Part shown: piece by piece, positions 26,346 through 34,689 of the stretch
How the letters are laid out: every line of letters starts with the position of its first letter
Numbering within the stretch: the stretch's first letter is position 1
Source of the DNA: Niallia circulans
GTDB taxonomy: Bacteria > Bacillota > Bacilli > Bacillales > Cytobacillaceae
Length of the DNA stretch: 64,000 nucleotides
Direction of reading: 5' to 3'
Assembly (NCBI RefSeq): GCF_003726095.1
Contig: NZ_CP026031.1
Location: forward strand, 4,218,001 to 4,282,000
Made by a program: the position numbers and the translations under genes
The notes under the pieces: model-generated
Databases searched by the model: none
What the model saw: the letters and a program-made list of their open reading frames with translations, nothing else
Told to the model about the DNA's origin: nothing

Positions 26346-26554
26346 CTTTTTCTCTTCATCGATTTCTATGAATTGGAATGTTTTGTATAGGATAGCACTT
26401 TTAAATGGGAAACTCAAGAGACGGTAACCTAATTTAAGATAAAAAAATAAAACATAGTGGGAGAAATACAGCCACAAAACTGTCATAGTATCGAGACTGG
26501 GATTTTGTTAGAATGATAGGTAGTGATTGAATAGGTTTGAAAGGGAGTAGAGAC
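26346..26554. other. Divergent promoter region between ileS leader and DUF2871 gene
   Basis: No gene. It must hold the ileS promoter (leftward) and the promoter of the rightward gene; I could not place either with confidence. Confidence 0.4.
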
Positions 26555-26983
26555 ATGAAGAAAGTATTAAATATAGCTTTTTTTTATGCGATTTTAGGAT
26601 TGGTTAGTGGTGTTTACTATAGAGAATTTACGAAAATGAGAGATTTTACAGGTGAGACCCAGCTCTCCGTGGTGCATACTCATTCGTTTGCTTTAGGAAT
26701 GATGATTATGTTAATCGTCTATCTATTCTGTTATACAATGAAAATCCATACACTCAAAAACTTTGATGTATTCTTTTATTTTTACAATATTGGAGTGCTT
26801 TCTACTATTACGCTAATGATTATTAGAGGAACGCTGCAAGTGCTTGAGTTTGATTTATCAAGTGGGTTAGATTCTGCTATTTCGGGAATCGCGGGCCTAG
26901 GTCATATTGCCGTTACCATCGGATTAGTGCTGTTTTTTCTTTTGTTGAAAAAAAACCACCACGAAAATATTCGGACGAAGTAG
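26555..26983 (+). CDS. DUF2871 family membrane protein
   Basis: A 142-residue protein with four predicted membrane helices (about 3-20, 42-63, 72-95 and 113-135). VVHTHSFALGMMIML, with two His in a helix, and SAISGIAGLGHIAVTIG are typical of DUF2871 proteins of Bacillaceae. Conserved membrane histidines suggest heme or metal binding, but no function is established. AAAGGGAG precedes ATG 26555; an upstream TTG (26537) is less likely. Confidence 0.8.
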   Translation: MKKVLNIAFFYAILGLVSGVYYREFTKMRDFTGETQLSVVHTHSFALGMMIMLIVYLFCYTMKIHTLKNFDVFFYFYNIGVLSTITLMIIRGTLQVLEFDLSSGLDSAISGIAGLGHIAVTIGLVLFFLLLKKNHHENIRTK

Positions 26984-26988
26984 ACAAG

Positions 26989-27035
26989 AGCGTTTTTTCG
27001 AAGCTTATTGAGAGCAGCAGCTTCGGAAAAACGCT
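26989..27035. terminator. Bidirectional terminator between DUF2871 gene and sqhC
   Basis: The arms 26989-27005 and 27019-27035 (agcgttttttcgaagct) pair over 17 bases with one wobble. The stem separates convergent genes. Confidence 0.8.
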
Positions 27036-27043
27036 AGATTAAT

Positions 27044-28948
27044 TTAATTTGCCGGCTTGTTTAGGATGTCATTTCTATAATGGGATAGCGCAAGTAATGG
27101 AAAAATATGATTATAACTATGATAGTAAATATAGAATTGAGTAGGTAAGCCGATTCCTGTTGGATAAGTAATGGCATGGTTCTCCCTTTTTTCTTCTAAT
27201 AAATATTGTATGCCCCTTTTTACTTCACTGCTTGCTCCTTCTCCTGCTGCGATTAAAGCATCGACAGCCCAAGCTGTTTGTGATTCCGTGCTAAACGGTA
27301 GCGGCACATACGTTAGTTTTTCACAGCTTTGACAGGATTCTCCCCATCCGCCATTTGAATGTTGAATTCTCTTCAGCCAAGTGACTGCCTTTTTGATTGT
27401 TGGATGATTTAAAGACATACCAACAGCTGTTAAACCTGTAAGGGCAGCCCATGTACCGTAAATATAACAGACCCCCCATCTGCCATACCAAGAGCCATTT
27501 TTCACTTGATTATCGATTAACCAGTCTACAGCCAGTTTTATATGAGGATGTGTATAACGCAGATGTGCAAAATTACCTAAGTATTCTAGAACTCTTCCTG
27601 TTAAGTCAGCGGTAGATGGATCTACTGCTGCATCTTTGGCGTTTTCAATAGGAACGAGTTTGAGTATTTCCCAATCCGTATTTTTTTCAAAGGCGCCCCA
27701 CCCGCCATCTCTGTTTTGCATGGACAGCAAATAGTTTGTGCCCTTTAGCCAAGCTTGATGAACAGTTGGATTTTTTGCAGTAGCGGCGGTTAAGGCACGT
27801 AGAACAGCTGAGGTATCATCATTATCTGGATTATTAGTGTTGATGTCAGAAAATCCCCATCCGCCGGGTTCTGCACGAGGATTATGAACCTGCCAATCAC
27901 CTTTTTTTGTATGTTGTTTTGTTAGAAGATATTTCGTTGCTTTTTTTAACGGAATAGATTCTGAAGACATGCCCGCTTGTTGTAATGTATAGCTAATTAA
28001 CCCTGTATCCCAAACGGTGCTGGTAGAATTTTCTAGGTGGCTGATTTCCCCTCTTTTATCAATAAGAGAGGAGAGACCAGAAACTGCTTTGTTAATAACA
28101 GGTGAGTCTTTCTTATAGCCAAGGGCAAGCAGGGCATAGATCATAAAGAAAGTGGCACTGGCATAACTGTAAAGCGTTCCATCTTCTTCAAGTCGATCCA
28201 GCATATATTTTTCACCATATTGAAACCCTAAATGGTGAAGATAGGCTGGGAATTTGCCGATTCTTTTCATTTCTTTCCACAGGAAGGTAAGGGGTGACCG
28301 CTCATTTTCTAGGTATTCGTAAGAGGGATAAAGAGCCATATCTCTTACAAATAAATCATCTAGCTTTGCTTTTGGCTGAAGGGTAAATTTTTTATTGGAT
28401 GCTATTAACATAGGAATGAAGTGAATCCGGGCATAGGCACTGAATTGGTAGAAGTTAATAGGCTGAAACGTTGGCATCAATAAAAATGTCATCGGAATGT
28501 ATATCATATGGGACCATGGGTATAAACCATTGACGGAAAGCATCCATTTTATCATAAAATGAGCTTTCGCTAAACCGCCATTTTTTATAATAAATGATCT
28601 TGCCTTCTTCATCTGCTTATCGTCTTTCGTATAATGGCCAGAGTATAGAAGGGCAGTATATGCAATAATGGTTGCTGATAAATGACCATTTGGCTCATCC
28701 CGATATGCCTTCCAATACCCTTCTTTCTCCTGGGTTGTACGCAGTGTTTTAGTCAAAAGACGGATGTTTTCTTCTTCGGTTTCGATATTTAAAGCTCTAA
28801 TCGTAATGATATAAAAAGCATCTGTCATTAAGCTGCCTTGAAAACGGAATCGAAAAGATCCATCTCGCTGTTGATGTTCAACAAGTTTCTTTATCCGTCT
28901 ATGTTGCTCTTTTTCAACTATTTCGATAATTGTATTCAATAAAGTCAC
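27044..28948 (-). CDS. sqhC: Sporulenol synthase (squalene-hopene cyclase family)
   Basis: A 634-residue terpene cyclase. The catalytic acid motif is NPDNDDTSAVL (DxDD), and several QW repeats are visible (QNRDGGWGAF, QVKNGSWYGRWG, QHSNGGWGES). It matches B. subtilis SqhC closely in length and in segments such as ENSTSTVWDT and DAAVDPSTADLTGR. SqhC cyclises tetraprenyl-beta-curcumene to sporulenol, a C35 terpene of spores. The substrate-forming synthase (YtpB) is not in this window. The gene is monocistronic. Squalene-hopene cyclase activity is the alternative, but the similarity points to the spore enzyme. Confidence 0.92.
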   Translation of the reverse strand: MTLLNTIIEIVEKEQHRRIKKLVEHQQRDGSFRFRFQGSLMTDAFYIITIRALNIETEEENIRLLTKTLRTTQEKEGYWKAYRDEPNGHLSATIIAYTALLYSGHYTKDDKQMKKARSFIIKNGGLAKAHFMIKWMLSVNGLYPWSHMIYIPMTFLLMPTFQPINFYQFSAYARIHFIPMLIASNKKFTLQPKAKLDDLFVRDMALYPSYEYLENERSPLTFLWKEMKRIGKFPAYLHHLGFQYGEKYMLDRLEEDGTLYSYASATFFMIYALLALGYKKDSPVINKAVSGLSSLIDKRGEISHLENSTSTVWDTGLISYTLQQAGMSSESIPLKKATKYLLTKQHTKKGDWQVHNPRAEPGGWGFSDINTNNPDNDDTSAVLRALTAATAKNPTVHQAWLKGTNYLLSMQNRDGGWGAFEKNTDWEILKLVPIENAKDAAVDPSTADLTGRVLEYLGNFAHLRYTHPHIKLAVDWLIDNQVKNGSWYGRWGVCYIYGTWAALTGLTAVGMSLNHPTIKKAVTWLKRIQHSNGGWGESCQSCEKLTYVPLPFSTESQTAWAVDALIAAGEGASSEVKRGIQYLLEEKRENHAITYPTGIGLPTQFYIYYHSYNHIFPLLALSHYRNDILNKPAN

Positions 28949-29074
28949 CTCAACTTTAAGATCGTATTAGTAAACTTTATGCATCAAAAGGAAAATCATA
29001 TTCAGAAATATTTATATTTTCTTTTTTTAGTGGTTGAAATTGAAAAGATAGAGGACTATAATAAAACATAATTT

Positions 29075-29320
29075 AATGGAGCGAACATGTTGAGCAGAAG
29101 GAGTAGCCTAAGTAACTTTTTCAAAAGAGAGCAGTCGGCAGCTGAAAAGATTGTGTAAAAGCCTTTGGTGAAGACATCTGTGAGTGTTACTTTGAACATT
29201 GTATAAACAATTAGTAGGGGTAACCGGCCATCACCGTTATGATACAAGTGGTTTTTTTTAAAGAACAATTTGGGTGGTACCGCGGATAATCCGTCCCTTT
29301 TATAGGGGCGGTTTTTTGTT
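29075..29320 (+). promoter_or_regulatory. T-box riboswitch for the aspartyl-tRNA synthetase (specifier GAC)
   Basis: The T-box motif AATTTGGGTGGTACCGCGG is at 29267-29285, and the terminator CCGTCCC/GGGGCGG with a T run is at 29291-29317. Stem I can be folded with GCAGA pairing TCTGT and CCTAAG pairing CTTTGG. These flank a specifier loop with AGGAGTAG on the left and TGAA-GAC-A on the right. The specifier GAC (29173-29175) reads tRNA-Asp, in line with the downstream gene. AGAGAG of the apical region is at about 29127-29132. Confidence 0.85.
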
Positions 29321-29431
29321 GTTTTTTTTCTAAATTACAAGATAAGCATCATGACCGTTTTCTGCTATCGTTTTTTGTTTCAAATATACAGAGCAAGAAG
29401 ATAGAGCTTTTCTTATAAGGAGGTGAGTACC

Positions 29432-29557
29432 ATGGATGATGATGATGATAACGATATGAATCAAAAAAAATTACTGATTTTAGGAGGAACAACGATATGG
29501 AATCTTCAAAAAGGGTACTCATCTCTGAATGCGAACAGTATGTTGGAAAGGAAGTAG
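29432..29557 (+). CDS. Possible 41-codon upstream ORF overlapping the synthetase start
   Basis: A very strong site AAGGAGGTGAG (29418-29428) precedes ATG 29432. The encoded peptide starts M followed by five Asp (MDDDDDNDMNQ) and ends 61 bases inside the aspS frame. The true aspS ribosome site AGGAGG lies within it. It could be a leader peptide that couples translation to the synthetase. The run of Asp codons (GAT) in front of an Asp-specific synthetase is striking. There is no homology support. Confidence 0.4.
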   Translation: MDDDDDNDMNQKKLLILGGTTIWNLQKGYSSLNANSMLERK

Positions 29558-30792
29558 TATTAAAGGGCTGGGTAAAGAAAATCCGTCAGCTCGGAAAAGT
29601 TGGTTTCTTGTTATTGAGAGATCGCACGGGAACGATTCAATGTGTCCTTGAGCAAGAGCAGAATCAACTGAAGATAGAGACAGAAAGTGTTGTTCGGGTG
29701 GCTGGAGTTCTTGTTGATACGGAAAAAACAGCAAATGGAGTAGAGCTTCAAGTAAGGGAATTAACGATTCTAGCGGAAGCTGGCCCGTTGCCATTCGAAA
29801 TTAATAAGAACCAAGTAAAGGTAGGATTAGATCATGTATTAAACCACCGAGTTCTATCATTAAGACATGAGGAAATAAATGCAATTTTTACGATTCAATC
29901 TATGTTTGTAAAAGGTTTTACAGAGTTCCTAACTACCGAAGGCTTTACGCGAATTTTTACACCGAAAATTGTTTCACAGGGAGCAGAAGGCGGGGCTAAT
30001 GTTTTTACCTTTAACTATTTTGAGAAGCATGCTTATTTAGCGCAATCCCCTCAATTTTATAAACAAATGATGGTGGGCGCTGGGTTTGAACGAGTGTTTG
30101 AAATTGCACCTGTATATAGGGCAGAAGAGCATAATTCATCTAGACACTTAAATGAATATATTTCCCTAGATGTTGAAATCGGTTTTATTGACAACGTGGA
30201 AGAAGTAATGGAGATCGAAAGGCAGGTTCTTCAATATACTTTCCAGTATGTAAAGGAGCATTGTCCAAACCAGTTAGATTTATTAAAGGTCGAAATACCG
30301 GAATTGAATAATATACCAAAAATGACATTAGAGGAGGCACAGCAGCTATTAAAGGATAAGTATCAGAAGAGCTCTCCTGAAGGGGATTTAAATACAGAAG
30401 GAGAAAAATATATTGGAAGGTATATAAAAGATAAGTATGGAAGCGATTTTGTATTTATAACAAACTATCCAAGAACTACGAGACCAATGTATACAATGCC
30501 AAATAAAGAAAATCCAGCTTTAACTGATTCCTTTGACCTTTTATATAAAGGCAGTGAAATTACTTCAGGTGGACAGAGGATTCATTGTCAAACGGAACTG
30601 ATAGAGTCTTTTAAGGAGAAAGGACTAAATCCAAGTGAGTTTACAGCCTATATCGATTCCTTCGCTTATGGAATGCCACCACACGGAGGATTTGGAATTG
30701 GCTTAGAACGTATCATCATGAAGTTTCTAAATTTAGGAAACATCCGCGAAGCAAGTGCTTTTCCAAGAGACTGTGATAGACTTATTCCTTAG
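29497..30792 (+). CDS. aspS: Aspartyl-tRNA synthetase, archaeal/eukaryotic type
   Basis: A 431-residue class IIb synthetase. The N-terminal OB fold has GWVKKIRQLGKVGFLLLRDR. Motif 2 is FEIAPVYRAEEHNSSRHLNEY and motif 3 lies in HGGFGIGLERIIMKFL. LYKGSEITSGGQRIH and NIREASAFPRDCDRL are AspRS signatures of the archaeal type, not AsnRS. The large GAD insertion of bacterial AspRS is absent and the length fits. Such enzymes can be non-discriminating and make Asp-tRNA(Asn) for transamidation; whether this one does cannot be read here. The T-box specifier GAC favours an Asp role. AGGAGG is upstream. A normal bacterial aspS probably exists elsewhere. Confidence 0.9.
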   Translation: MESSKRVLISECEQYVGKEVVLKGWVKKIRQLGKVGFLLLRDRTGTIQCVLEQEQNQLKIETESVVRVAGVLVDTEKTANGVELQVRELTILAEAGPLPFEINKNQVKVGLDHVLNHRVLSLRHEEINAIFTIQSMFVKGFTEFLTTEGFTRIFTPKIVSQGAEGGANVFTFNYFEKHAYLAQSPQFYKQMMVGAGFERVFEIAPVYRAEEHNSSRHLNEYISLDVEIGFIDNVEEVMEIERQVLQYTFQYVKEHCPNQLDLLKVEIPELNNIPKMTLEEAQQLLKDKYQKSSPEGDLNTEGEKYIGRYIKDKYGSDFVFITNYPRTTRPMYTMPNKENPALTDSFDLLYKGSEITSGGQRIHCQTELIESFKEKGLNPSEFTAYIDSFAYGMPPHGGFGIGLERIIMKFLNLGNIREASAFPRDCDRLIP

Positions 30793-31053
30793 AAGGAGAT
30801 TGTAGAACTAGTACTAGACGTAAATAAAATTTGCTCTTTACTCGTACATTCGTTGATTGATTTGGAAATATTTTACGTCCCAAATAGAACGACATTACGA
30901 ATAGGGGCAAATCTTATTTACAAGGGTAAATGAGAAAAGAAGGAGCTATTCATAAAAAATTTGGACAATTTGGTAAAGAGGGGTTTCTTTTCCTTCTAGA
31001 AAAGGTATATAAAAAGGAGCTAGATTATATATACATAATGGAGGGGGAAGCGC
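30793..31053. repeat. Intergenic long inverted repeat (30820-30921)
   Basis: GTAAATAAAATTTGC (30820-30834) and GCAAATCTTATTTAC (30907-30921) are inverted copies with one mismatch. Inside, CGTT..ATTTGG (30851-30865) and CCAAATAGAACG (30880-30891) pair again. The whole 102 bases can fold into one long hairpin. No gene is seen. It may be a small palindromic repeat or a structured RNA. Confidence 0.5.
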
Positions 31054-31935
31054 ATGCATGATGAAGTAGAATTAGTGCTTGATGCTAAAGCAGAGCTAGG
31101 GGAAGGCCCATGCTGGGATTTCAGGAATAATCTCTTATATTGGGTAGATATTGAAGGGAAAAAAGTACATATGTATAACCATATCTCTGGTAAGCATAAA
31201 CAAATTCAACTCGAACGCGAAGTATCAGCCATTATCCCTTGTAGTAAAAAAGATACGGAATTTATTGTTACATTAGATAACGGTTTTCATCTTTTAAATA
31301 TAGAAACAGGACAGCTAGAATTCATGACGGATCCAGAGAAGGAATTAACACGAAATCGATTTAATGATGGCAAGTGCGATGCTAAAGGGCGATTGTGGGC
31401 AGGAACGATGAGCAGGGAGGATAAGAAAGAGGCAGCCCTTTATTGTCTCGGAAAAGATGGCAGGTGCAAGGAGAAGATGAGTGATTTAACTATTTCAAAT
31501 GGAATGGCATGGACAAGTGATAATAAATACTTTTACCATATTGATACACCTACCCAAATTATCACTCAATATGAATATGAATTAGAAACAGGAGAGCTAG
31601 GGAGGGCAAAACAGATTATTGATTTTTCTGAGGAAGAAGGATTTCCAGATGGCATGACGATTGATAGCGCAGGAATGCTATGGGTTGCTCATTATGGTGG
31701 AGGAAAAGTGTCGAGATGGAATCCCGATAATGGTGAAAAATTAGAGGAAATACTTTTGCCAGTCCCAAATGTGACTTCTTGTACATTCGGGGGGAAAAAG
31801 CTGGATGAATTATATATAACCACAGCACGATCTGGTTTAGATGATGAGAAGTTAAATGAGCATCCACAATCAGGAGGACTATTCAAAGTGAAGTTAGGTA
31901 TAAAAGGCGTCAAGACTTACTTATATCAGAACTGA
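31054..31935 (+). CDS. SMP-30/gluconolactonase/LRE family protein
   Basis: A 293-residue six-bladed beta-propeller lactonase. Family motifs: LGEGPCWDFRNNLLYWVDI with the metal-ligand Glu, RFNDGKCDAKGRLWAGTM, and ISNGMAWTSDNKYFYHIDT, then GFPDGMTIDSAGMLWVAHY. Members hydrolyse aldonolactones such as gluconolactone with a divalent metal. B. subtilis YvrE is similar. GGAGGGGG precedes the ATG. It is a single gene with its own terminator, so no pathway partner is suggested. Confidence 0.9.
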   Translation: MHDEVELVLDAKAELGEGPCWDFRNNLLYWVDIEGKKVHMYNHISGKHKQIQLEREVSAIIPCSKKDTEFIVTLDNGFHLLNIETGQLEFMTDPEKELTRNRFNDGKCDAKGRLWAGTMSREDKKEAALYCLGKDGRCKEKMSDLTISNGMAWTSDNKYFYHIDTPTQIITQYEYELETGELGRAKQIIDFSEEEGFPDGMTIDSAGMLWVAHYGGGKVSRWNPDNGEKLEEILLPVPNVTSCTFGGKKLDELYITTARSGLDDEKLNEHPQSGGLFKVKLGIKGVKTYLYQN

Positions 31936-31975
31936 AGCTTACTAGTTTATAAGGACGATTACGTTTTAATAAGAA

Positions 31976-32012
31976 AAGAGAGGGCAAAAAGATATGCCAC
32001 TCTCTTATTTTG
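31976..32012 (+). terminator. Terminator of the SMP-30 gene
   Basis: AAGAGAGGGCA (31976-31986) pairs with TGCCACTCTCTT (31995-32006) with one bulged base, and ATTTTGTT follows. Confidence 0.75.
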
Positions 32013-32047
32013 TTATTTAACTACTAAAAAGGGGCATTTGGCTCTTT

Positions 32048-32128
32048 TTAAGCTAGTTTGACTGCTTCTTCCGTTGCTCTTAAGGAGTTTTTCGAACCAT
32101 CAATTGTTAAAAGAATAGTAGAATACAT
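32048..32128 (-). pseudogene. Truncated universal stress protein (UspA) N-terminus
   Basis: On the minus strand ATG 32128 opens a 26-codon frame that begins MYSTILLTIDGSKNSLRATE and ends VKLA then TAA. This is the canonical first beta strand and helix of UspA proteins, which normally run to about 140 residues. The rest is missing. It lies 21 bases after the SulP transporter stop, where many Firmicutes carry a full usp gene. It looks like a deletion remnant. Confidence 0.75.
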
Positions 32129-32149
32129 CGTTTACGCCCCTTTTCTAAT

Positions 32150-33613
32150 TTAGTGATCAGATACTTTTGCATTGGGGTTTTGAAATACAGTAAGCTTATC
32201 CACTATCTTTTGACTAGCGGAATTTAACCCTGTCATTATTACTGTATTCTGGTTTTCTTTTAACTTTAAAGCGATTTTATCAATCGCACCAACTGCAGAA
32301 TCATCCCAAACATGAGAATGGGTAAAGTCGATGGAAATTTGTTTGTTGGTAATGGAAGTATCAAATGCTTTAATAAAGCTGTCAACAGATGCGAAGAATA
32401 ATTGACCTTCCACTGCATAGTGCTCTTCATTCGTTCTTTCTTGCCTATGCACCTTAACATGGGAAATCTTCGCTGCGAAAAAGACCGCACTTAACAGAAC
32501 TCCAGCAATGACGCCAAGGGATAAATTATCGGTTGCAACCACAATAATGACTGTCACAAGCATGACTAGGGCATCTGCCTTTGGTGCATTCACGAGATAT
32601 TTGAAGGAAGACCAGTCAAAGGTGCCGATACAAACCATAATCATAATGCCGACTAATACTGGCATTGGAATCTGTACAACGAGACTGCCTAATACCATAA
32701 TCAAAAACATAAGAAAGACACCGGCAACAAAGGTAGATAATCTGCCTCTTCCTCCCGATTTTACATTAATGACAGATTGACCAATCATTGCACAGCCAGC
32801 CATACCGCCGAAGAATCCTGTCACAATATTAGCGATTCCCTGCCCTCTTGCTTCTCTATTTTTATTGCTTTCTGTATCGGTTGCATCATCTACGATAGAA
32901 GATGTTAATAAGGATTCCAGTAGGCCGACAATAGATAAAGCCAATGCATAAGGAAAAATAATCGCTAATGTTTCAAAAGAAAACGGCACATTTGGAAGAA
33001 AGAACGTTGGTAAGGACTGTGTAATTTTTCCCAAATCACCAACAGTAGCAACATTAACATTTCCAAAAATAGCAACAGCCGTTAAAATAATAATAGCGAT
33101 CAGCGGTGCTGGAATTACCTTTATAAATCTTGGCAAGATATATACAATTAATAATGTAATAATAACGAATAAATAAGTTATACTTGTTACGTTAACAAGA
33201 TGTGGAACTTGAGCCATAAAAATAAGGATGGCTAAAGCATTAACAAAGCCAATCATCACGGCTCTTGGAATAAACTTCATCAGCTTGGCTATTTTTAATA
33301 CGCCAAAAATAATTTGAATAATACCAGTTAGAATCGTAGCAGCAAATAAATATTCCAATCCGTAATCTCTGACTAATGGTCCCATTAATAGTGCCATTGC
33401 CCCTGTAGCTGCTGAAATCATCCCAGGTCTTCCACCTGTAAACGAAATAACTACAGCCATTGTAAAGGAAGCATATAATCCGAGCATCGGATCTACTCCA
33501 GCGATAATAGAAAAGGCAATTGCCTCTGGTATTAGCGCTAAGGCAACAACCATTCCTGATAAAATATCCCCGCGGATATTTGAAAACCATTCCCTTTTTA
33601 TCTTTTCAATCAA
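32150..33613 (-). CDS. SulP family anion transporter with STAS domain
   Basis: A protein of about 487 residues with 10-12 membrane helices, carrying the SulP signature ([23 protein letters not shown]) and [19 protein letters not shown]-terminal STAS domain follows at about 390-480 ([21 protein letters not shown]). SulP proteins import sulfate or bicarbonate; the short bacterial form fits BicA/YvdB-like members. GAGGTG favours TTG 33613 as start; a GTG at 33622 overlaps that site. A usp remnant follows. A cys operon lies elsewhere in the window, so sulfate is possible but unproven. Confidence 0.9.
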   Translation of the reverse strand: MIEKIKREWFSNIRGDILSGMVVALALIPEAIAFSIIAGVDPMLGLYASFTMAVVISFTGGRPGMISAATGAMALLMGPLVRDYGLEYLFAATILTGIIQIIFGVLKIAKLMKFIPRAVMIGFVNALAILIFMAQVPHLVNVTSITYLFVIITLLIVYILPRFIKVIPAPLIAIIILTAVAIFGNVNVATVGDLGKITQSLPTFFLPNVPFSFETLAIIFPYALALSIVGLLESLLTSSIVDDATDTESNKNREARGQGIANIVTGFFGGMAGCAMIGQSVINVKSGGRGRLSTFVAGVFLMFLIMVLGSLVVQIPMPVLVGIMIMVCIGTFDWSSFKYLVNAPKADALVMLVTVIIVVATDNLSLGVIAGVLLSAVFFAAKISHVKVHRQERTNEEHYAVEGQLFFASVDSFIKAFDTSITNKQISIDFTHSHVWDDSAVGAIDKIALKLKENQNTVIMTGLNSASQKIVDKLTVFQNPNAKVSDH

Positions 33614-33759
33614 ATGATTCACCTCAATATTAGTCTTCTGTTTCCTAAAGGTAGTCTATCACGTTTATTCCCAAAAAGGAATATGTTTTGGGAAAGTTTT
33701 TACAAGGTCTTCATTTCTGTCTATAATAGGAAGAAGAGATAACGTTGGAGGCAATGAAG

Positions 33760-34299
33760 ATGAAATATGGCTATATTCGCCCTACCATCGCAGATATTCA
33801 CTGCGAGCAGCAGTTTAAAATACTAAAACCTATATGTGAGCAAGTGTATAAAGAAGAACACGATTCGGCAAAAAATAGAACAAAGCTATTGGAATTGTTG
33901 TCGTGTCTTTCCAAGGGAGACAAGATTGTGGTGGTGCAATTATTCGCGATTGCAGACTCGAGTAGACATCTGATGGAGATATTAGATATCCTTGAGAAGA
34001 AAGGTGCCTATTTACAGACGATTAAGGAAGAGATTGATACAGAAAGAACAAAAGAATATTCATTGTCCGAAATGCTGTCCCATTTAATAGAATTCCAGAA
34101 TGAAATTATTCGCGAAAGAACCAAAAAAGGGATGGAGTATGCGAAACAGCATGGGAAAACAAGTGGCAGACCTAGAAAAGCCGATGAGAATGTAAAAAAA
34201 GCAATCGAGATGTATCAGTCAAAAAAATATACCTTGAAAGATATAAAAGAAGAAACAGGGATAAGTAAGTCTACTTTATATAGGTATTTGGAGAATTAG
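33760..34299 (+). CDS. Serine-recombinase-like DNA-binding protein, catalytic residues lost
   Basis: A 179-residue protein with the layout of small serine recombinases: a resolvase domain at about 1-120 and a Hin-type helix-turn-helix at about 135-179 (GRPRKADENVKKAIEM, then DIKEETGISKSTLYRYL). The active-site region normally reads YARVST; here it is YGYIRPTIAD, so the catalytic Ser is replaced. The DRLGRS segment is replaced by FAIADSSRH, removing the key Asp/Arg residues. It is therefore probably not a recombinase and more likely a regulator. TTGGAGG at 33745-33751 supports ATG 33760. It lies near an XRE regulator and a palindromic repeat. Confidence 0.75.
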   Translation: MKYGYIRPTIADIHCEQQFKILKPICEQVYKEEHDSAKNRTKLLELLSCLSKGDKIVVVQLFAIADSSRHLMEILDILEKKGAYLQTIKEEIDTERTKEYSLSEMLSHLIEFQNEIIRERTKKGMEYAKQHGKTSGRPRKADENVKKAIEMYQSKKYTLKDIKEETGISKSTLYRYLEN

Positions 34300-34372
34300 T
34301 TGTGAAGTTACTTTAATAGAAAGGCGGGGATTTTACAATCTATGAGAAAAAGCAGCAGGTTCCAGTAAACAA

Positions 34373-34680
34373 GGTTGGGACATAACAAAATAATTAATGG
34401 ATAAAGACGAACAATCTCTAAATTAGTGGTGAAACCAATTCGTTCCATTGCGCTACAGACACTCCCTTTCCGCGGGGAGCAACCTAAGCCTCCTCGGCTT
34501 CAGAATGAGGAGGCTTGGCGCTCGCCCCATGGAAAGCGAAGTGTATTCAGTCTGCGGGTGATTACCACAAACCATTTTTCTTAAAATAAATAAAAACCCC
34601 AAACAATTATACGAATATTTTCTAATATGTACATATAATTGTTCGGGGGTATATTGGGTTGAAATACTTATGTCTCACTC
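34373..34680. repeat. Modular palindromic repeat element, copy 1
   Basis: The element starts GTTGGGACATAAC and ends ACTTATGTCTCAC, loosely inverted termini. Its left module (34410-34472) and right module (about 34578-34665) recur at 59985-60036 and 60382-60470. Its centre holds a hairpin AAGCCTCCTC (34486-34495)/GAGGAGGCTT (34507-34516) extended by further pairing. The right module holds the hairpin 34595-34650 (ccccaaacaattata / tataattgttcgggg). Confidence 0.75.
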
Positions 34681-34689
34681 TTTTTTTAC

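Noticed and set aside
29173..29197. AAC (29196-29198 region, tttgaacatt) as T-box specifier
   Set aside because: Folding stem I puts GAC between the paired helices CTTTGG and TCTGT. The AAC lies outside the loop.
29497..30792. Asparaginyl-tRNA synthetase
   Set aside because: The C-terminal NIREASAFPRD and LYKGSEITSGGQRIH segments are AspRS signatures, and the T-box specifier reads GAC.
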